Source: Arthrobacter sp. StoSoilB5
GTDB taxonomy: Bacteria > Actinomycetota > Actinomycetes > Actinomycetales > Micrococcaceae
Direction: 5' to 3'
Length of the DNA: 64,000 bases
Assembly: GCF_019977235.1 (NCBI RefSeq)
Contig: NZ_AP024646.1
Span: 2,666,001 to 2,730,000 of the forward strand
Below the pieces are notes generated by a model. That model made no database searches, was not told the DNA's origin, and saw only the letters and a program-made list of their open reading frames with translations. Position numbers and translations under genes: made by a program. Positions 26,573 through 34,641 of the stretch are shown in pieces. How positions within the stretch are numbered: the first letter of the stretch is position 1; the number at the start of each line of letters is the position of its first letter.

Positions 26573-27541
26573 ATGGATATTCGAAAGAAGCTCGCTGTGG
26601 CCACCGCAATGCTGGCTGCAGGCGCTCTCACCCTCACCGGCTGTGGGGGCAGCAGCACGGCAGGCAGTTCCGAGGCGGCAGGCAAGACCTACAACATTGG
26701 CGTTGTGGTCCTTGACCTCCAGGACCCGGACCTGGCCCACATGACGGACGCAATGAAGAAGACGGCTGACGAAAAGGGCGTCAAGCTCAACATCACCGAC
26801 TCCAAGAAGGACGTTGGCAGCGAACTCAACCAGGTTGAGGACCTGCTCACGCGCCAGGTTGACGCAGTCATCATGCAGCCACTGGATGGCGATGCCAGCC
26901 AGAACGCGGCAAAACGGGTCATCGCCGCCAACATTCCGCTGTTCATCCTGTCCACTGAATTTGCGGAGGGCGCTGACGTCGCCTACAAGAGCTACATCGG
27001 TGTGGACGACACCGTGGCCGGCGAAATGCAGGCTGAGTACTTGAACAAGATGCTTCCCCAAGGCGGAAACATCGTGTTCGCCGCTGGCATCTACGGAGCC
27101 TCCTGGACGGATCGCCGAAAGAGTGGCTTCGACAGCAAGATCAACAAGAACTTCAAGGTCGTGGCTGAGTTCCAGGCCAAGGGCAGCCGTGACGATGCCA
27201 AGCGCAACATGGAGGACACTCTTCAGCGGTTTGGCGCGGGCCAGATCGATGCCGTGGTGGCCAACAACGACGAAATGGCCATTGGTGCAGCCTCTGCTAT
27301 TGCTGACGCGGGCCGCACTGCCGAGTTCAAGTCGGTAGTCGGCGTCGATGGTACCGATCCCGCCCTTCAGGACATCAAGGCTGGGACGATGTCGGCGACA
27401 GTCCGCCAGGACTCTGCTGGACAAGGCGTCAAAGCAGTTGAGGTTGTCACTGACTTCCTCAAGGGCGGGAATGTGGAGAACCGCTACACGCTGCCGTTCA
27501 CGCTCATCACCAAGGACAACCTTTCTGAGTTCTTGAAGTAA
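26573..27541 (+). CDS. Sugar ABC transporter substrate-binding lipoprotein
   Basis: The 322-residue protein starts with a lipoprotein signal (basic MDIRKK, hydrophobic stretch, lipobox LTGC near residue 25). The Periplas_BP_4 ribose-binding fold follows, with IMQPLDGDASQNAAKRVIAA, VDDTVAGEMQAEYL and NNDEMAIGAASAIADAG. It should capture a sugar- or cyclitol-like ligand outside the membrane. The ATG at 26573 gives 6 bases to AAAGGA. An ATG one codon upstream is possible. A terminator follows. Confidence 0.92.
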   Translation: MDIRKKLAVATAMLAAGALTLTGCGGSSTAGSSEAAGKTYNIGVVVLDLQDPDLAHMTDAMKKTADEKGVKLNITDSKKDVGSELNQVEDLLTRQVDAVIMQPLDGDASQNAAKRVIAANIPLFILSTEFAEGADVAYKSYIGVDDTVAGEMQAEYLNKMLPQGGNIVFAAGIYGASWTDRRKSGFDSKINKNFKVVAEFQAKGSRDDAKRNMEDTLQRFGAGQIDAVVANNDEMAIGAASAIADAGRTAEFKSVVGVDGTDPALQDIKAGTMSATVRQDSAGQGVKAVEVVTDFLKGGNVENRYTLPFTLITKDNLSEFLK

Positions 27542-27557
27542 GAAGTTCCATCAACTC

Positions 27558-27591
27558 AACGGGCACAGCGGATTCATCCGCTGTGCCCGTT
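27558..27591 (+). terminator. Terminator after the ABC operon
   Basis: A 15-base perfect stem (AACGGGCACAGCGGA and its complement) with a 4-base loop, followed by TCTGTTTT. Confidence 0.88.
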
Positions 27592-27666
27592 CTGTTTTGG
27601 CACAATCCACGCCCCACCACACCTGCCTACACTTCCTGCGGAGCACGACGAACGGAGAATGCGACC

Positions 27667-30606
27667 ATGCCCCATGGCGACGACGGCGACACGACACTGA
27701 GGCAGTTACTCGCCAGGTTGGAGCATCACGGGATAGAGGTGGACGACTCCCCGCGTAGACGCTCTGAGTACTCCTATGATGCATCGAATTACCGGGTACG
27801 GCCTGCCGCCGTCGCCTTCCCAAAGAACGTCGACGATGTACGCACAGTTTTGCGGGTATGTTCGGCCTTGGGGGTGCCGACGACCGCACGCGGCGGGGGC
27901 ACGTCGATGGCGGGCAACGCCATCGGCGCTGGTTTGGTGATCGATCTCTCCCGGTGGATGAAATCGGTAGGAACCCTCGACGCCGACCAGGCGACGGTAT
28001 GGGCGGACGCGGGGGTCGTCCTTGGTGAGCTGCGCGCGCAGGTTGAGAACGAAACCACAGGGACGTTGACGTTTGCCCCGGACCCTTCGTCCCTAACGCG
28101 TGCCACAATTGGCGGTTCCATCGGCAATGACGCCTGCGGAAATCACTCGGTGGCATATGGCCGCATGACCCATCATGTGCAGGAAGTGGAGCTGGTCACC
28201 GCTGACGGCGCACATCTGAGAGCGGGGCGCGATTTCCTTCGCGCTGTCGATGAATCGGATAGTCAGTCAGTTGCCCGGGCTCAGGAGCTGTTGAAGGGCA
28301 TGAAGGCGCTGGCTGCGCAAAATCTGGCGTCACTCCGCGTCGAGTTGCAGAACATTCCCCGGCAGGTCTCCGGGTATCATTTGGGCCACCTGCTGCCGGA
28401 GCACGGCTTCGACGTGGCTAGCGCGCTGGCTGGCAGTGAAGGTACGTGCGCCGTTGTTGTAAGGGCCAAGGTAGGTTTGGTGCGCAAGCCCCGCGCCACC
28501 GCGCTCTTGTGCCTTGGCTACCGGGACACCATTGATTCCGCCCGCGATGTCATGACCATTTTGTCCGCAAAACCGAGCGCCATCGAGGGCCTTGACGTAT
28601 CCATCGTGGACATCATGCGGCACCGGCGGGGAGCGGCCAGTGTTGAGTTCTTGCCGTATGGCAAGGCCTTCCTCCTGGTCGAGTTTTCTGGTGACACCCT
28701 TCAGCAGGCGGCTGCTTCCTGTGAGGATTTGGTGGACAAGCTCCATGTTGACGGCCGTGTGGTTGACTTTTTGATCGTCACTGACCCCGCGGAGCGGGCA
28801 AAGCTGTGGCGGGTGCGTGAAGACGGCGCAGGGCTGTCCTCGCGGCGGATTGACGGGGTGCAAACGTGGCCGGGGTGGGAGGATTCTGCCGTCGCTCCGG
28901 AGCGGCTTGCAGACTATCTGTCAGACCTGCTCCCACTGGTGAAAAATTACGGCTACTCGGCCCTGATGTACGGCCACTTTGGTGCGGGCTGCGTCCACAT
29001 GCGATTGGATTACGATTTACGCAGCGAGTCCGGACGCCGGACATTCAGTGACTTTACCCGTGAAGCAGCCCAGTTAGTGGTGGCCCATGGTGGCTCGTTG
29101 TCCGGGGAGCACGGTGATGGTCGGGCGCGCAGCGAGTTGCTTGAGGTGATGTACTCCCAGGAGATGCTAGGCATTTTCGGGGCCTTCAAGCATCTCTGGG
29201 ATCCGGCAGGAATTCTCAACCCCGGGATCATCGTCCACCCCGCTCCCTTCGCTTCCTCGCTGGCCTTGGAAGGCGTCGCCAAACCAGGCCCCACTCACGG
29301 TGAGTTGACCGCAGACCCGGGGGGCGCCGTCGTGCCTTCCTCCGGGGAGCGTGAGCTGCTCCCGGTGGCGAGTCCGTTCGTCGGGAATACCCATGCCTGC
29401 ATCGGCGTAGGCAGGTGCCGGTCCACCACCGGCGGCTTCATGTGCCCCAGCTACCGGGCCACGAAAGATGAAAAGGATTCCACCCGTGGCAGGGCCCGGG
29501 TGCTGCAGGAACTGACGCGGACCAAGGGCAGCAGCAAGGACGGATGGTCAAGCCCCGAAGTCCGGGAAGCGTTGGATCTATGCCTGTCGTGCAAGGCCTG
29601 TTCCACCGACTGTCCAACAGGTGTGGACATCGCCGAGGCCAAATCGGAACTGGTAGACGAGTACTATCGCGGGAGGATCCGACCGTTTACGCATTACTCG
29701 ATTGGCTGGCTGCCTCGGTGGCTTCCGTTGATGACGCGCGTGGCACCTCTGGCCAATGTGGGCACGGCTTTCCGTCCCTTAAGGCTTGTGGGGGAATGGT
29801 TGGGCATCAGTGCCCGACGGCGGCTCCCGGCTTTTGCGGCGAACGGCAGGATCCGCAGACGGGTGCGGGAAGCCGGATTCGCGGACAACGCAGATGTCCT
29901 TCTGTTCATCGACAGTTTTACGCGCGCATTCCGGCCCGAGGTTGTCCCGGCGGCGGCTCGGGTGCTCCGCGACTCCGGCAGCTCCGTGGGATGTACGCCG
30001 GACGCTTGCTGCGGCCTGACCTGGATCTCCACAGGGCAACGTGATGGGGCACGACGGCGGCTGTCCGGGTTGATCAGCAAGCTCGACGACGGCACGGAGC
30101 GGGACATCATCGTCCTCGAACCCAGTTGCGCGGCGACCATCCGGGATGAAGGACCGAAACTCGTAGGCGGTGCCGCTGCTGCGAGGGTCGCCGCAAGGGT
30201 GCGCTCGTTCTCCGTGGCCGTGGATGAAGCCATCCAGCGTGGTTGGAAGCCGAAGGCGCCGCCGCCTGAGACAGCCGTGTTGCAAACCCACTGCCATGAG
30301 CACGCCGTGTTCGGCTCAGCCGCCCAGAGACGCGTACTCAAAGCCTGGGGAGTTCCTAACCTCGTGGAATCGTCCTCATGCTGTGGCGTAGCCGGCAACT
30401 TCGGTTTTGAAGCCGAGCACTTCGACATGTCCATGAAAGTTGCCGAGCACTCCGTCATTCCTGCTCTTGTAAAGGGCGAGGCCGGCGCTCTGGTCCTCAC
30501 CGACGGATTCAGCTGTGCCATGCAGGTCTCACAGATAGACCCGGGGCGTCCGAGTCAGCACCTGGCTGTGGCGATGGATCCATATAGCGCCCGCTGGGTG
30601 GACTAG
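27667..30606 (+). CDS. FAD/Fe-S 2-hydroxyacid dehydrogenase (YdiJ/D-lactate dehydrogenase type)
   Basis: The 979-residue fusion protein has an FAD-binding_4 domain (about 40-270; ARGGGTSMAGNAIGAG), an FAD-oxidase C-terminal domain (about 280-545; GSLSGEHGDGRARSELL), a 4Fe-4S module (CIGVGRC near 578 and CLSCKACSTDCPTG near 639) and a CCG-type redox part (CCGLTW near 781, SSCCGVAGNFGFE near 904). Relatives oxidise D-2-hydroxyglutarate or D-lactate and pass electrons to the respiratory chain. It could oxidise the D-2-hydroxy acid formed by the other dehydrogenases. The ATG at 27667 follows GGAGA by 8 bases. Confidence 0.9.
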   Translation: MPHGDDGDTTLRQLLARLEHHGIEVDDSPRRRSEYSYDASNYRVRPAAVAFPKNVDDVRTVLRVCSALGVPTTARGGGTSMAGNAIGAGLVIDLSRWMKSVGTLDADQATVWADAGVVLGELRAQVENETTGTLTFAPDPSSLTRATIGGSIGNDACGNHSVAYGRMTHHVQEVELVTADGAHLRAGRDFLRAVDESDSQSVARAQELLKGMKALAAQNLASLRVELQNIPRQVSGYHLGHLLPEHGFDVASALAGSEGTCAVVVRAKVGLVRKPRATALLCLGYRDTIDSARDVMTILSAKPSAIEGLDVSIVDIMRHRRGAASVEFLPYGKAFLLVEFSGDTLQQAAASCEDLVDKLHVDGRVVDFLIVTDPAERAKLWRVREDGAGLSSRRIDGVQTWPGWEDSAVAPERLADYLSDLLPLVKNYGYSALMYGHFGAGCVHMRLDYDLRSESGRRTFSDFTREAAQLVVAHGGSLSGEHGDGRARSELLEVMYSQEMLGIFGAFKHLWDPAGILNPGIIVHPAPFASSLALEGVAKPGPTHGELTADPGGAVVPSSGERELLPVASPFVGNTHACIGVGRCRSTTGGFMCPSYRATKDEKDSTRGRARVLQELTRTKGSSKDGWSSPEVREALDLCLSCKACSTDCPTGVDIAEAKSELVDEYYRGRIRPFTHYSIGWLPRWLPLMTRVAPLANVGTAFRPLRLVGEWLGISARRRLPAFAANGRIRRRVREAGFADNADVLLFIDSFTRAFRPEVVPAAARVLRDSGSSVGCTPDACCGLTWISTGQRDGARRRLSGLISKLDDGTERDIIVLEPSCAATIRDEGPKLVGGAAAARVAARVRSFSVAVDEAIQRGWKPKAPPPETAVLQTHCHEHAVFGSAAQRRVLKAWGVPNLVESSSCCGVAGNFGFEAEHFDMSMKVAEHSVIPALVKGEAGALVLTDGFSCAMQVSQIDPGRPSQHLAVAMDPYSARWVD

Positions 30607-30693
30607 TGGAGTACGTCGGGATCTTCCTGATTCTTGTGGCGGCTGGGCTGCGCCTCGCCGGGCAGCACTACGCGGGACCGTCCACCGAAGCAG

Positions 30694-30710
30694 TGTCTCA
30701 AAGTGACACG
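30694..30710. promoter_or_regulatory. Shared cluster dyad, site 6 (TGTCTCAAAGTGACACG)
   Basis: It matches the core TGTnnCA-N3-TGnnACA except for the last base. It lies 72 bases upstream of the small ORF at 30783 and about 300 bases upstream of the PxpB-like gene. Confidence 0.6.
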
Positions 30711-30782
30711 ATCGGTCCCATCGCCACCGTCCGATGCTGGTAGTGACCCCAAAAGTCCTACCAGTAACAAGGGTTGATCTCG

Positions 30783-30980
30783 ATGATGAACAGGAAGCTC
30801 GCGCAAGGACGGCACGTCGAATGGTTGCGGGCGTCAGCACACTTCAATGAGTCAGATCTTGGTGAGCGCACCGACCTGCAGCCGAAGCGCTCCGGAAAGC
30901 TCATTCACAGACTCCTCCAAGATATGGCGGAAGGCCGCGACATCAGCGATGCGTCGCCGTGGCCAATACCGGGCACCTAG
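30783..30980 (+). CDS. Possible small protein, 65 aa
   Basis: A short ORF follows dyad site 6 at the same distance (about 70-85 bases) at which other sites precede real genes. It encodes a charged protein containing SGKLIHRLLQDMAEGRDI and ends 34 bases before the PxpB-like start. No convincing ribosome binding site or family was recognised, so it may be an untranslated leader instead. Confidence 0.3.
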   Translation: MMNRKLAQGRHVEWLRASAHFNESDLGERTDLQPKRSGKLIHRLLQDMAEGRDISDASPWPIPGT

Positions 30981-31014
30981 CTCCCAATTTCCCGTCTCAA
31001 CGCAGGAGGAAGAG

Positions 31015-31677
31015 TTGGCTAATCCCGGACCCGCGGTCCACGCCACCGAGTCCGGAAAGCTGCTGGTGGAACTGCCGCAGCCTGAATGTGGGGGGCTCAG
31101 CGTAGCAGCGTTCGTGGACGCCCTGCAGTCCTTTGAACTGCTGGGAATTACACGATTCCGACGACTGAAAGACGGCGTCATTGTCGACTACGACGCTCGG
31201 GCGCTGGAATTGGACGACCTGCGGCCCATACTTATGGCTGCCCTTTCCAAGCTTAGTTACGCAATGGGGGACTATTCCCCTTCCTCCCTCGTTCTGCCCG
31301 TGACATTCGGAGGATCCGCCGGTCCGGATCTGTCCATGGCTTGCGTGCTGTTGAACACTCCGGAGCGGACCCTGGTTCGGAGGGTATGCCGGACAAAGCA
31401 CACCGTCAGGATGTTCGCCGCGCCGGGTGCCTCCGCCCTGATCGAGGTTCCTTGGGCCGCGGACTGGCACCAAAACGCACACGTCGGCAAAGCCGGCAGG
31501 GTGGCCCCGCAGGGTTCTCTCACGCTTTCGCCGCTCGGGGTGACCGTGACAAGCTGCACCGGCTACACGGATGAACTTGTGGTGGGCAGGGTCAGTGAAG
31601 CCTTGTTGTCAAGACTCCCGGAGATCGGGTTGGGCGACTCGGTGTGGTTGCGTTCGGGGGAGTGGCCGACTACCTAA
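31015..31677 (+). CDS. PxpB/KipI-like (AHS1, allophanate hydrolase subunit 1) domain protein
   Basis: The 220-residue protein resembles the AHS1/PxpB fold: SFELLGITRFRRLKDGVIVDYDAR, then LVLPVTFGGSAGPDLS, equivalent to the PVxYGGxxGPDL family motif, then PQGSLTLSPLGVTVTSCTGY in place of the VPAGSVGIAGxxTGIYP loop. I chose the TTG at 31015 because AGGAGG lies 5 bases upstream. No PxpA or PxpC partner is seen. Its stop codon overlaps the TetR operator. It could be a lactamase subunit working with another partner or a KipI-like inhibitor. Overall similarity is modest. Confidence 0.65.
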   Translation: MANPGPAVHATESGKLLVELPQPECGGLSVAAFVDALQSFELLGITRFRRLKDGVIVDYDARALELDDLRPILMAALSKLSYAMGDYSPSSLVLPVTFGGSAGPDLSMACVLLNTPERTLVRRVCRTKHTVRMFAAPGASALIEVPWAADWHQNAHVGKAGRVAPQGSLTLSPLGVTVTSCTGYTDELVVGRVSEALLSRLPEIGLGDSVWLRSGEWPTT

Positions 31678-31687
31678 CGATCGTTAG
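31674..31687. promoter_or_regulatory. Perfect palindrome CTAACGATCGTTAG, candidate TetR operator
   Basis: A 14-base perfect palindrome lies at the end of the PxpB-like gene and 38 bases upstream of the TetR start at 31726. It matches the site at 2307-2320 at 12 of 14 positions. This suggests autoregulation and shared control with the paralogous TetR. Confidence 0.75.
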
Positions 31688-31725
31688 TTACACTGATGGT
31701 AATCGACCAATGCTGTGAGGACGAA

Positions 31726-32391
31726 ATGAATCAGTCGCCGCGCGCCCAAGCAAACGCTGCCGTTGAGGAGTTCCTGTCCAGTCGAGATTGGTCGGCGCAA
31801 ACCCCTGCCCGGCAGCGGATCCTTGCGGCCTTCCTCCGCTTGGCTACTGCCAAAGGCTTCAGTTCGGTGACCATGCGGACGTTGAGCCACGAACTGGACC
31901 TTAAAGCGCCCAGTCTCTACTCGAGCTTCCCGCGTGGAAAAGATGAGATTGTTGCTGAGTCGCTTAGTTGGTTTACCCACAGATTCGCCCACGACCTGCT
32001 TGCTGCAACTGAAGCAGCCACGACACCGGAGGAGTACTGGGCCGCGCTCGTCCGTTTCCATCTTGCCCAACAGTTGCAGCGCCCGGAGGCGGATCTCTGG
32101 CGCCTCCTGATTGCAACGGACAGGGTGGCCAGATTCCTCAGTGATGACTTACGGGATGAAGCGGCGTCCTGGCTGAGGCTGCATGAGGGCATGTATGCCG
32201 CTGCGGCTGAAGAGATGGGATTCCGGCTCACCAGGCAGAGTGCCCATCTGATCTTTACGCTCCTCGACGGCGCGGGACGCTGGGCTGCCTGGAGCGGCGG
32301 TGACGCGGAACTTGAAATCCTCATGGACCACGCGGTGGCATTGAGCCGCTCCATTCTGGAAGTTGGAAGCGGGAACCACGCCCTGGCTTGA
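31726..32391 (+). CDS. TetR-family transcriptional regulator (cluster right end)
   Basis: The 221-residue TetR protein has the DNA-binding domain TPARQRILAAFLRLATAKGF...MRTLSHELDLKAPSLYSSF near 22-65. Its C-terminal domain matches the TetR at 1567-2214 along its length, with the same LWRLLIATDRVA, LHEGMYAAAAEEMGF and ALSRSILEVG blocks. The ATG at 31726 follows GAGGACGA. The longer ATG at 31696 lacks a ribosome binding site and lies close to the operator. The pair probably arose by duplication and may respond to related ligands. Confidence 0.9.
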   Translation: MNQSPRAQANAAVEEFLSSRDWSAQTPARQRILAAFLRLATAKGFSSVTMRTLSHELDLKAPSLYSSFPRGKDEIVAESLSWFTHRFAHDLLAATEAATTPEEYWAALVRFHLAQQLQRPEADLWRLLIATDRVARFLSDDLRDEAASWLRLHEGMYAAAAEEMGFRLTRQSAHLIFTLLDGAGRWAAWSGGDAELEILMDHAVALSRSILEVGSGNHALA

Positions 32392-32489
32392 TCGATAGGC
32401 TTGGGTGTTCTGCCCTTGGGACTTCCTGCTTGCCAACGGCGGTTGATCCAGTTCTGGCTGCGCCAATACCTAGGAGATGCGTTGTCCGG

Positions 32490-32670
32490 TTTGTCTGTCG
32501 GCGTAGCTGGCGTCGATGACGGCGGTGGGCCGGTTGCCGATTCCTTGCAGGATGAGCGCTGCGGCGCCGACGAGTTTGATGTCGCTATGGACGCCTTGGG
32601 CCCGCAGGCGCCTGCCGAGTTCGTGGAGAAGTGCGCGGATTTGAACGGCGGTGAGTTCTCCACCGCTCAT
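32490..32670 (-). pseudogene. N-terminal fragment of a nucleotidyltransferase-type toxin gene
   Basis: About 60 residues on the minus strand (LLHELGRRLRAQGVHSDIKL, then VGAAALILQGIGNRPTA) match the start of nucleotidyltransferase-like proteins found in AbiE/DUF6036-type toxin-antitoxin pairs. Homology stops after ASYADRQ and the frame ends at 32470. Its ATG overlaps the stop of the fragment upstream in the ATGA style of real gene pairs, so this is the truncated second gene of a two-gene module. Confidence 0.55.
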
Positions 32671-32762
32671 GTTGTGGCCAGGCTGCGTTCGCGGATGAAG
32701 ACGTTGAGGGCGGCGAGTTCGGCGGGTGTTTCTGCCATTGTGAGTTTCTTCATGGGTTCCCT
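32667..32762 (-). pseudogene. C-terminal fragment of the partner (antitoxin-like) gene
   Basis: About 31 residues (KKLTMAETPAELAALNVFIR and onward) end with a TGA overlapping the ATG of the nucleotidyltransferase fragment. The upstream part of the gene is missing and is replaced by the recombinase remnant on the other strand. The ordering suggests the antitoxin or regulatory gene of the module. No DNA-binding domain is left to confirm this. Confidence 0.4.
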
Positions 32763-32790
32763 GAGGAGCTGCGTAACAGCCAAACGCGTT

Positions 32791-33084
32791 GTGCTAAGTC
32801 TTGGTGGAAGCACCCACGATCCAACTGATCCGATTGGCCGGCTGCTTTTCAACGCCCTGGGAATGGTGGTCGAATTTGAGGCGGATCTGATCTGGATGCG
32901 CACCCGCGAGGGCATGGCGGTCGCAAAAGCCAAGGGGCGGCTGCAAGGCAAGCCGCCAAAATTATCCAAGACCCAGCGGCACCTTCCGACGCTGCATGAC
33001 GCCGGTGAGCATACCCAGGTCGAACTGTTCCGGGCGTCACGTACGACTGTGTACCGCGAACTCCAAAGAGCAAGGAGCCCGTGA
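32791..33084 (+). pseudogene. Serine recombinase (resolvase/invertase) C-terminal fragment
   Basis: About 97 residues match the second half of small serine recombinases: LSLGGSTHDPTDPIGRLLFN, then LGMVVEFEADLIWMRTREGM and a C-terminal helix-turn-helix ending SRTTVYRELQRA. The first roughly 75 residues with the catalytic serine are absent, and a few residues seem deleted before the recognition helix. The remnant cannot be active. It marks an old mobile element at the edge of the scrap region. Confidence 0.8.
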
Positions 33085-33104
33085 CATAGAAACGACGAGG
33101 CGTC

Positions 33105-34285
33105 TCACGGCGTGCGCGAATCCGTTCCAGCCTTTGACTGTGGAGATGCTAGTGCGCCTCGACGCTCTATGCGGTCATGCGACGAGATGAAGAAGGTCGC
33201 CGAGTAGCCGACGAGGACTAGAACCACGAGGATCGCTGCTGCTCCGTAAACGGCTCTGTAGGCGTCGGGAAAGCTGGCTGAAGCCGTGATGAGCAGGCCC
33301 GAAAGCACGGCGCCAACGCGACGTGTGTTGGTGAAAAGGCCGGACGCCAAACCTGGACTCGGGAAAATGTCTTGAAAATCCGTCAGTCCGACACCTGCGA
33401 CAGTCGCGAAGAACCAGGCGTTCAGCGGCTGCAGCGCGACGAGCTGCCACGGAGCCTGGATGACGGCCACTAATAAGTAGTAGAGCGCCAACAAAGCAGG
33501 AGATGAGAATCAGGGCTCGTGCTGACAAGCGCGTGTGGAGCCAGCCGATTAGGAGGAGCGAGGGGATCTCGAAGAGCGCGGCCGTCCCGAGGACGATACC
33601 GGCCCAGAGTGGTGGTGCCTGCAGCTCGCGGGTGACGAACAGAGTCACCACCGTCACAGTGGCTATGTTGGTCACTTGGAGCGTGAGGAAGGCGATGACA
33701 ACGCCCCAGCGCCCCCAGCCGCGCAACTGCGCGAGAATCGATGGACGCGAAGTCAGCGGCTTTGGTTCAATCAAGCGGCAGCTTCGGCTGCGCAGGAGCA
33801 GTACTGTGGTCGCGATGTTGACCAGGCCGATACCGGCGAGTAGCAACAGCGCAGAGGAGCTTCCGAAAAGACCGGTGCACGCAGTTGCGAGGGGCGGGCC
33901 GACAACCCAGGCAAAGGAAACGATGGCGCGGGTCCGGATCACCCGAGATGGCGAAGCGCCGTCGTGACGCAGCTGCGCGAAAAGGAGTGTGGAACCCACG
34001 CCCGGCGGACCGCCGAGAAGTACGAGCGCGAGCAGCGCGAACGGCAACGATGTCGTCAGCGCGAGGACGATTACCATCGCGACACCACAGACCCCGCAGA
34101 TCAGCAGGGGGCGGAGGTAGTCGCCCGTCCGGTCCGCGGCGGTCGGAATTACCAGGGACGCGATGAAGCCGCCAAGGTTGTACGCGCCGAGTGTCAGCCC
34201 GACTTGTGTTGGGGTGGCCTCGTAGAGTGTCACTAAGAGGACAGCGAGCAGCGGGTTCAGTACTGCAAATTGCCAGCTTGCCAGC
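33105..34285 (-). pseudogene. MFS sugar-efflux-type transporter, frameshifted and 5'-truncated
   Basis: One frame (33495 to about 34285) carries WQFAVLNPLLAVLLVTLYEA, AYNLGGFIASLVIPTAADRTGD and further membrane segments. After ISCFVGAL the homology continues in another frame as LALYYLLVAVIQAPWQLVAL down to 33105, so there is a frameshift near 33495. At the 5' end a TAA stop lies just before the first homologous residues, and the first membrane helix is missing. It abuts a truncated NUDIX gene, which suggests a deletion joined them. The family looks like SetA/SetB-type efflux pumps. Confidence 0.75.
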
Positions 34286-34289
34286 CATG

Positions 34290-34520
34290 CTTAACGAAAA
34301 GTGCCGGACGCAATTGTTCAATAAGGTAAATTGACCGATTTTCGCGGCAAAACGGTATAACGGCGACTAGATCCGGTAAGTCAATGCAGTTCACTGACAC
34401 TGCCTGCTGCGATATCGGAGAAGAGTAAGTTATATTGTATTTTGTCGCTTTCCTAGACGACGGCTCGCTTGCCACGTCCAGGATCTGTACATCGTCATCT
34501 TCTGAACGATTATTCCTCAT
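34290..34520 (-). pseudogene. NUDIX hydrolase, N-terminal fragment
   Basis: The ORF starts at an ATG preceded by AAGAAGGA and reads LPDLVAVIPFCRENRSIYLI then EQLRPALF, the first strands of an ADP-ribose/GDP-mannose-type NUDIX hydrolase. The NUDIX box itself is absent. After ALF the frame enters the remnant transporter sequence. The DNA is much poorer in GC than the flanks and follows the glycosyltransferase gene on the same strand. The remaining gap to 34641 shows no other gene. Confidence 0.6.
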
Positions 34521-34641
34521 TGGAATCCTTCTTTACGCTGCCCCGGGGCTGCAAGCGCTTATGATTCGCTTGCCAGGCAAGTCTCGCCGCATTTCTACGC
34601 CATCTCGGCATAGTCACTATTTCGCCACCAGGCACTTTGGA

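Noticed and set aside
4682..31677. Whole cluster as a classical myo-inositol operon
   Set aside because: Only IolG- and IolD-like genes are present. iolB, iolC, iolE and iolJ are missing and many unrelated enzymes are included.
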